Shown: piece after piece, positions 60,719 to 64,000 of the stretch
How the letters are laid out: each line of letters starts with the position of its first letter
How positions within the stretch are numbered: position 1 is the stretch's first letter
DNA from: Rivularia sp. MS3
Lineage (GTDB): Bacteria; Cyanobacteriota; Cyanobacteriia; Cyanobacteriales; Nostocaceae
Reading direction: 5' to 3'
DNA length: 64,000 nt
Assembly: GCA_019192545.1 (NCBI GenBank)
Contig: JAHCMI010000019.1
Span: 55,558-119,557 of the forward strand
Notes under the pieces: model-generated
Database searches by the model: none
The model's input: the letters and a program-made list of their open reading frames with translations, nothing else
Told to the model about the DNA's origin: nothing
Program-made: the position numbers and the translations under genes

Positions 60719-60905
60719 TTACCTCACCCTGTCCTTGCGGACATCCCTCTCCTTATTAAGGAGAGGGAAAAGATTTATGATTTTTCATCCCTCTTCTTGA
60801 CAAGTAGAGGTGAAGAGGTTGAGGTTTAATTGAATAATAAAGTAGAAAAGATTTACGATTTTCTATCCCTCTCCTTGATAAGGAGAGGGACAGAGGGTGA
60901 GGTTA
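60719..60905. repeat. Three tandem CCTCACC/AAGGAGAGGG units with a 78-bp period
   Basis: Units begin at about 60720, 60785 and 60863: CTCTCCTTATTAAGGAGAGG, CTCTTCTTGACAAGTAGAGG and CTCTCCTTGATAAGGAGAGG. Around them, GAGGTTTAATTGAATAATAA plus AGTAGAAAAGATT at 60821 recurs as GAGGTTAAATCGAATAATAA plus AGCGGAAAAGATT at 60899, 78 bases on. The last unit overlaps the 3' end of cysA. Confidence 0.75.
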
Positions 60906-61925
60906 AATCGAATAATAAAGCGGAAAAGATTTTGCATCTTTGGGCTTTACATAAACCTTTTGCTGCGGCTCCAAATTCAATTCATCAAATCTATCTCTGG
61001 TTAAATGTGCCGTCACAACTTGCCCGTCATCTAACGTCAATTCGGCTTGAATTTCCCAACCCAAATGTATTAATCTACTCACCCTAGCCGGAACGGTTGT
61101 ACCGTTGGGTGAAGTCTCAACAATTACATCTTGGGGACGTAAAAACATTTCCGACTGTGGGGAATCAAATCCATTGCTCTGGAATATACCAGAAGTACTC
61201 GGCAACACGTTCACCGGGCCAATAAAACTCATTACAAAGGCTGTGGCGGGATGATCGTAAATTTCTGCTGGCGTACCAATTTGCTCGACTTGTCCTTTAT
61301 TCATCACCACAATTTGGTCGGATACTTCCATAGCTTCTTCTTGGTCGTGGGTGACGAATACTGTGGTAACGTGGACTTCATCGTGCAATCTTCGCAACCA
61401 AGCACGTAAATCTTTACGAACTCTGGCATCAAGTGCGCCAAAAGGTTCGTCTAAAAGCAATACTTTGGGTTCTACCGCTAAAGCTCTGGCTAATGCAACT
61501 CTTTGTCTTTGCCCCCCCGAAAGCTGCGACGGATATCTGTCTCCGAGTCCGCTTAATTGTACTAAATCTAATAGTTCATTTACCCGAGCCTTGATTTTCG
61601 GTTTTGCAGCTTTACGAATTTCTAAGCCAAAGGCAATATTTTTCCGTACTGTCATATGCTTGAAGAGAGCATAATGTTGAAACACAAAACCAATGTTTCG
61701 CTCTTGTACGCTTTGATATGTAGCATCCTTGCCAGTCAAGAAAATTTTACCGCTATCTGGCATTTCCAAACCCGCAATTAGTCGTAGTAGAGTAGACTTT
61801 CCCGAACCAGAAGGTCCCAACAAAGCCACCAGCGAACCGCTTTTAATTTCCAAGTTGACGTTATCAACAGCTTTAAAACTGCCAAACTGTTTGCACGCTT
61901 TTTCAACTACTATGCCCACTGTCAA
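60903..61925 (-). CDS. cysA: Sulfate/thiosulfate ABC transporter ATP-binding protein
   Basis: This 340-residue ATPase energises sulfate import. Walker [10 protein letters not shown] (38-46), Q loop [14 protein letters not shown], signature [16 protein letters not shown], Walker [15 protein letters not shown] and switch His [13 protein letters not shown] are all present, followed by a TOBE-type C-terminal domain. [20 protein letters not shown] is the standard start. No permease (cysT, cysW) or binding-protein gene lies nearby, so it works in trans. The last nine codons (KSFPLYYSI and the stop) lie in a sequence that also forms a tandem repeat unit downstream. Confidence 0.9.
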   Translation of the reverse strand: MTVGIVVEKACKQFGSFKAVDNVNLEIKSGSLVALLGPSGSGKSTLLRLIAGLEMPDSGKIFLTGKDATYQSVQERNIGFVFQHYALFKHMTVRKNIAFGLEIRKAAKPKIKARVNELLDLVQLSGLGDRYPSQLSGGQRQRVALARALAVEPKVLLLDEPFGALDARVRKDLRAWLRRLHDEVHVTTVFVTHDQEEAMEVSDQIVVMNKGQVEQIGTPAEIYDHPATAFVMSFIGPVNVLPSTSGIFQSNGFDSPQSEMFLRPQDVIVETSPNGTTVPARVSRLIHLGWEIQAELTLDDGQVVTAHLTRDRFDELNLEPQQKVYVKPKDAKSFPLYYSI

Positions 61926-62208
61926 AGAATCCTCTGTAACTAATCTACGGTTTGTTAGTAGGGATACCGTATTTTATATATATCATAGATAGCGATACGG
62001 TGATACATATCCTGATTTTTATATTTTGAATTATTAATTAGTTGCCAGATTGAACATAGTGGGTAATGAGGGGTAAGTAAACTTCTCACCTCATTATTCG
62101 TAGTTGCGCCGTCTTCGCCAACATGTGAAATGCGGAGTGAGTCACTGCACAACTTTAATGGGACATAAGAATGATGCAAGAAGTTAGATTAACCAAACGG
62201 CAGGAAAG

Positions 62209-63474
62209 TTATCGAGCTTGATGTTCAATAACTAAATATGAACCTTGAATGCGAACGTTAACAATTTTACCGATACCGAATCTGTTTAGTTGCGGTGCAA
62301 ATGCTGCGGCTAACTTATTGCGAGTAGTTGAGTTATTTAATTGAGCGCGTACTCCATCTTCAATGCCTTTAGCAATACGTCTTTTGTAGCTACTACCGCA
62401 GAAATTGACTGTCTTGAAATTACAAACGCCACCAGCTTGGATTTTAGCATCAAATTTTACGCTAACCTGACCGTAAGTTAAACGTCCTCGGCTGTCTTTC
62501 GCTGGTGTTAAATATACATCCAAACGCATATTGTTCATCTGTATATCAGGGGCACCTTTATCACCAAAATCAACAAATCTAGCGGTGTGATATCCCTTCA
62601 ATTCAGTACCGTTGCTTTCAAAGAATAAGCTTAGTTTGAATCTATTGCCATCTCTTTTGATATCAAAGCTTGAGAGATTAATGTCATTGACGTAATACCT
62701 TAACCATCCGTAAGCACCGGCATCAATTTTGTTTTCAGGGATGTTAAATATTTGCTTTGTTCCACCTAATAAACTGCTTAATTTGATGTAAGAAGCATTT
62801 TTTTTGTGATAACTATCACCACTTTTCTTTCCACGATTGTGTAAATGCAGTTCGGTTCCATTTACAGCACCTTTGATTAATCTAGCAATTAAATCAGCAT
62901 TAATTTTTTTAACTTTTGCAGGAGGTTGAACGTTACAATGTCCGGCTGGTACGTTAATTGAAACTGGTTTATAGCTGTTGTTTTTGAGATTAGATTCTTT
63001 TATCCAACCACCTTTATTAACGGTTAACTCAAAAGTATGTTTTCCTAACATCGATTCAGGCTTACTCTTTAAATAGTAAATAGGAAAAGTTACCGTAGTT
63101 TTAGCTCCGGGGTTGAGAGCGGGAATACCCTTTCCATTGCCCCAGCCCGTGCTTGCATCTCTGGCGCTAACAATACCGATGTCCATACGTTTCGGACTGG
63201 TTGCCCGTCCAATATTTTTAACTGTTGCATGTACGTATAGAGCAGGTTTGTTAACCCTGCAATTACTAGCAAGACGAATGCTAGCTTTTTCAAGAATTAA
63301 ATCTGGTAAAAAAGCTAATTTAATATTAGGATTTATAGTTGGATTTATCTTTGGATTTACCTGTATTTGCTTTTCAACGGGTTTTAATAATGGTACTTGT
63401 GCAGCGGTTGAGGTAACTGTAGAAGCGGCAATTAATGTACCGATAGCTAATGTTTTTAGGAAAAGCTTATACAT
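62209..63474 (-). CDS. Exported CARDB-domain protein
   Basis: The 421-residue protein begins with a signal peptide (LFLKTLAIGTLIAASTVTST, then AAQ cleavage near 26). A low-complexity Asn/Pro/Ile segment (VNPKINPTINPNIKLAFLPD) leads to a CARDB domain at about 55-170: LPDLILEKASIRLA, VHATVKNIGRATSPKRMDIG, NPGAKTTVTFPIYY and ESNLKNNSYKPVSI. The C-terminal half (~185-421) is a separate domain of unknown kind, with VSVKFDAKIQAGGVCNFKTV and several Cys. CARDB domains are extracellular Ig-like adhesion modules. Upstream are repeats; it is not in an operon with cysA. Confidence 0.8.
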   Translation of the reverse strand: MYKLFLKTLAIGTLIAASTVTSTAAQVPLLKPVEKQIQVNPKINPTINPNIKLAFLPDLILEKASIRLASNCRVNKPALYVHATVKNIGRATSPKRMDIGIVSARDASTGWGNGKGIPALNPGAKTTVTFPIYYLKSKPESMLGKHTFELTVNKGGWIKESNLKNNSYKPVSINVPAGHCNVQPPAKVKKINADLIARLIKGAVNGTELHLHNRGKKSGDSYHKKNASYIKLSSLLGGTKQIFNIPENKIDAGAYGWLRYYVNDINLSSFDIKRDGNRFKLSLFFESNGTELKGYHTARFVDFGDKGAPDIQMNNMRLDVYLTPAKDSRGRLTYGQVSVKFDAKIQAGGVCNFKTVNFCGSSYKRRIAKGIEDGVRAQLNNSTTRNKLAAAFAPQLNRFGIGKIVNVRIQGSYLVIEHQAR

Positions 63475-63646
63475 GGTAATTATACTGTTAAAGGTAACTT
63501 GATTGACTTATTAATTACTACGTTTGCGCTTCGGATTTTATGCAAGCTATCTGAAATATTTTTTAGTTTTATACTTTAGCAATAAAAAATCATCCTCACT
63601 CTGCGAAAGCTAGGTTAACAAGAAAAAGCCTGCAAATAATTAGCAT

Positions 63647-63733
63647 AGGACTTACGCATTGAAAACAGAAATATAGTGTTACAAGGATTTTATATCCCCC
63701 CAACCACCTTATAAGAGGACTTGCGTAAGTCCT
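63647..63733. mobile_element. Second MITE-like element (AGGACTTACGCA ends)
   Basis: Perfect 12-bp terminal inverted repeats AGGACTTACGCA and TGCGTAAGTCCT bound an 87-bp non-coding unit. Inner text ATCCCCCCAACCACCTTATA has no coding potential. It differs from the CTAAGAGGATG family. Confidence 0.65.
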
Positions 63734-63815
63734 TAAGTACTCAAAGGTATAGTTTTTTTGTTAATAGACTAGTAGTCAACCACAAAAGTTTTGCGGGGTA
63801 AAACAATGAAAGAAG

Positions 63816-63905
63816 GTAGGTTGGGTTGAACGGAGTGTAAGCGAAGCTTTCTCGAAGAGTAACCCAACACCAGCGTTGGGTTCCGCTTCGCTTAACCCAA
63901 CCTAC
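63816..63905. repeat. GTAGGTTGGGTT ... AACCCAACCTAC inverted repeat
   Basis: Arms GTAGGTTGGGTTGAACGGAG and CTTCGCTTAACCCAACCTAC enclose an inner pair AACCCAACACCAGCGTTGGG. It is the canonical form of the family of repeats around the kinase cluster at 45060-49112. Confidence 0.7.
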
Positions 63906-64000
63906 GGAGCGACTTTCTAACCCATCAAAATTAATGTGGTGGAGTACTACTGGTCTGTCCCGTTAGTTTTGATGGGCATATCGTAAATATAAAAAATATT

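Larger units (their letters stand above)
63475..64000. other. Right-edge gene-free region with two repeats
   Basis: Apart from the MITE-like element at 63647 and the GTAGGTTGGGTT repeat at 63816, no gene is visible. Two nearly complementary pieces, GACTAGTAGTCAACCACAAA near 63768 and AATGTGGTGGAGTACTACTG near 63932, suggest that the outer limits of a larger element enclose the GTAGGTTGGG repeat. Confidence 0.45.

Overview
The window is a chromosomal segment of a filamentous cyanobacterium, most likely heterocyst-forming (Nostocales, Rivularia/Calothrix-like). The evidence is low GC, repeated HIP1 octamers (GCGATCGC and near forms), heptameric short tandem repeats of the GAGTTAG / CAGTGAG / CAGTTAA kind between genes, and cyanobacterial marker genes: sasA, a labA-like gene, a DUF1825 gene, glgA, an A2-type ctaCDE cluster and many Pkn-type Ser/Thr kinases. 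No rRNA, tRNA, CRISPR array, prophage or complete insertion sequence was seen. The genus assignment is inference.

Layout. 1-4230: the 5' part of a CheB-CheR fusion gene running off the left edge, a ferredoxin/metallo-beta-lactamase protein, a decayed hicBA toxin-antitoxin pair, and an AbiEii-type nucleotidyltransferase behind an uncharacterised two-repeat protein. 4251-10480: the respiratory block, with heme synthesis genes ctaB and ctaA on the minus strand and divergent ctaC-ctaD-ctaE. 10564-16205: a peptidoglycan-binding protein, a GIY-YIG protein, mutT, sasA and an exported hypothetical. 16590-20020: two receptor-like Ser/Thr kinases. 20594-27539: lepB, an HhH protein, a TM2-SHOCT protein, a DUF1825 protein, a class A PBP, tyrS and pyrF. 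28705-30631: a probable Panacea (DUF4065) antitoxin with a PemK/MazF-like toxin, bracketed by two paralogous small membrane proteins with Cys/Gly-rich tails. 31134-42306: an amidase, ilvC, an aldo/keto reductase, a DUF4349 lipoprotein, a twin SagB-type oxidoreductase and a LabA-like NYN protein. 42763-48953: a pseudogene and three more kinases, two of them a recent-looking tandem duplication set among long direct repeats. 49427-63474: glgA, a HEAT-repeat protein, a GNAT, a phosphodiesterase, a TetR-controlled divergent unit with two visible operators, an Hsp70 paralogue, Uma2 and SUKH proteins, an orphan cysA and a CARDB protein.

The most distinctive features are the repeats and the selfish or defensive modules. 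A MITE-like family with CT[A/T]AGAGGATG ends occurs four times. A second element has AGGACTTACGCA ends. AACCCGGTTT palindromes, CCTCACC/AAGGAGAGG repeats and GTAGGTTGGGTTA repeats fill most gaps. In three places (GIY-YIG gene, fourth kinase, cysA) a repeat edge coincides with the stop codon of a gene, so repeats may be setting gene ends. The strongest candidates for something little described are the Panacea/PemK-like operon with its flanking membrane-protein paralogues, and the MITE family.

Family names come from motif recognition by eye; no database search was run.
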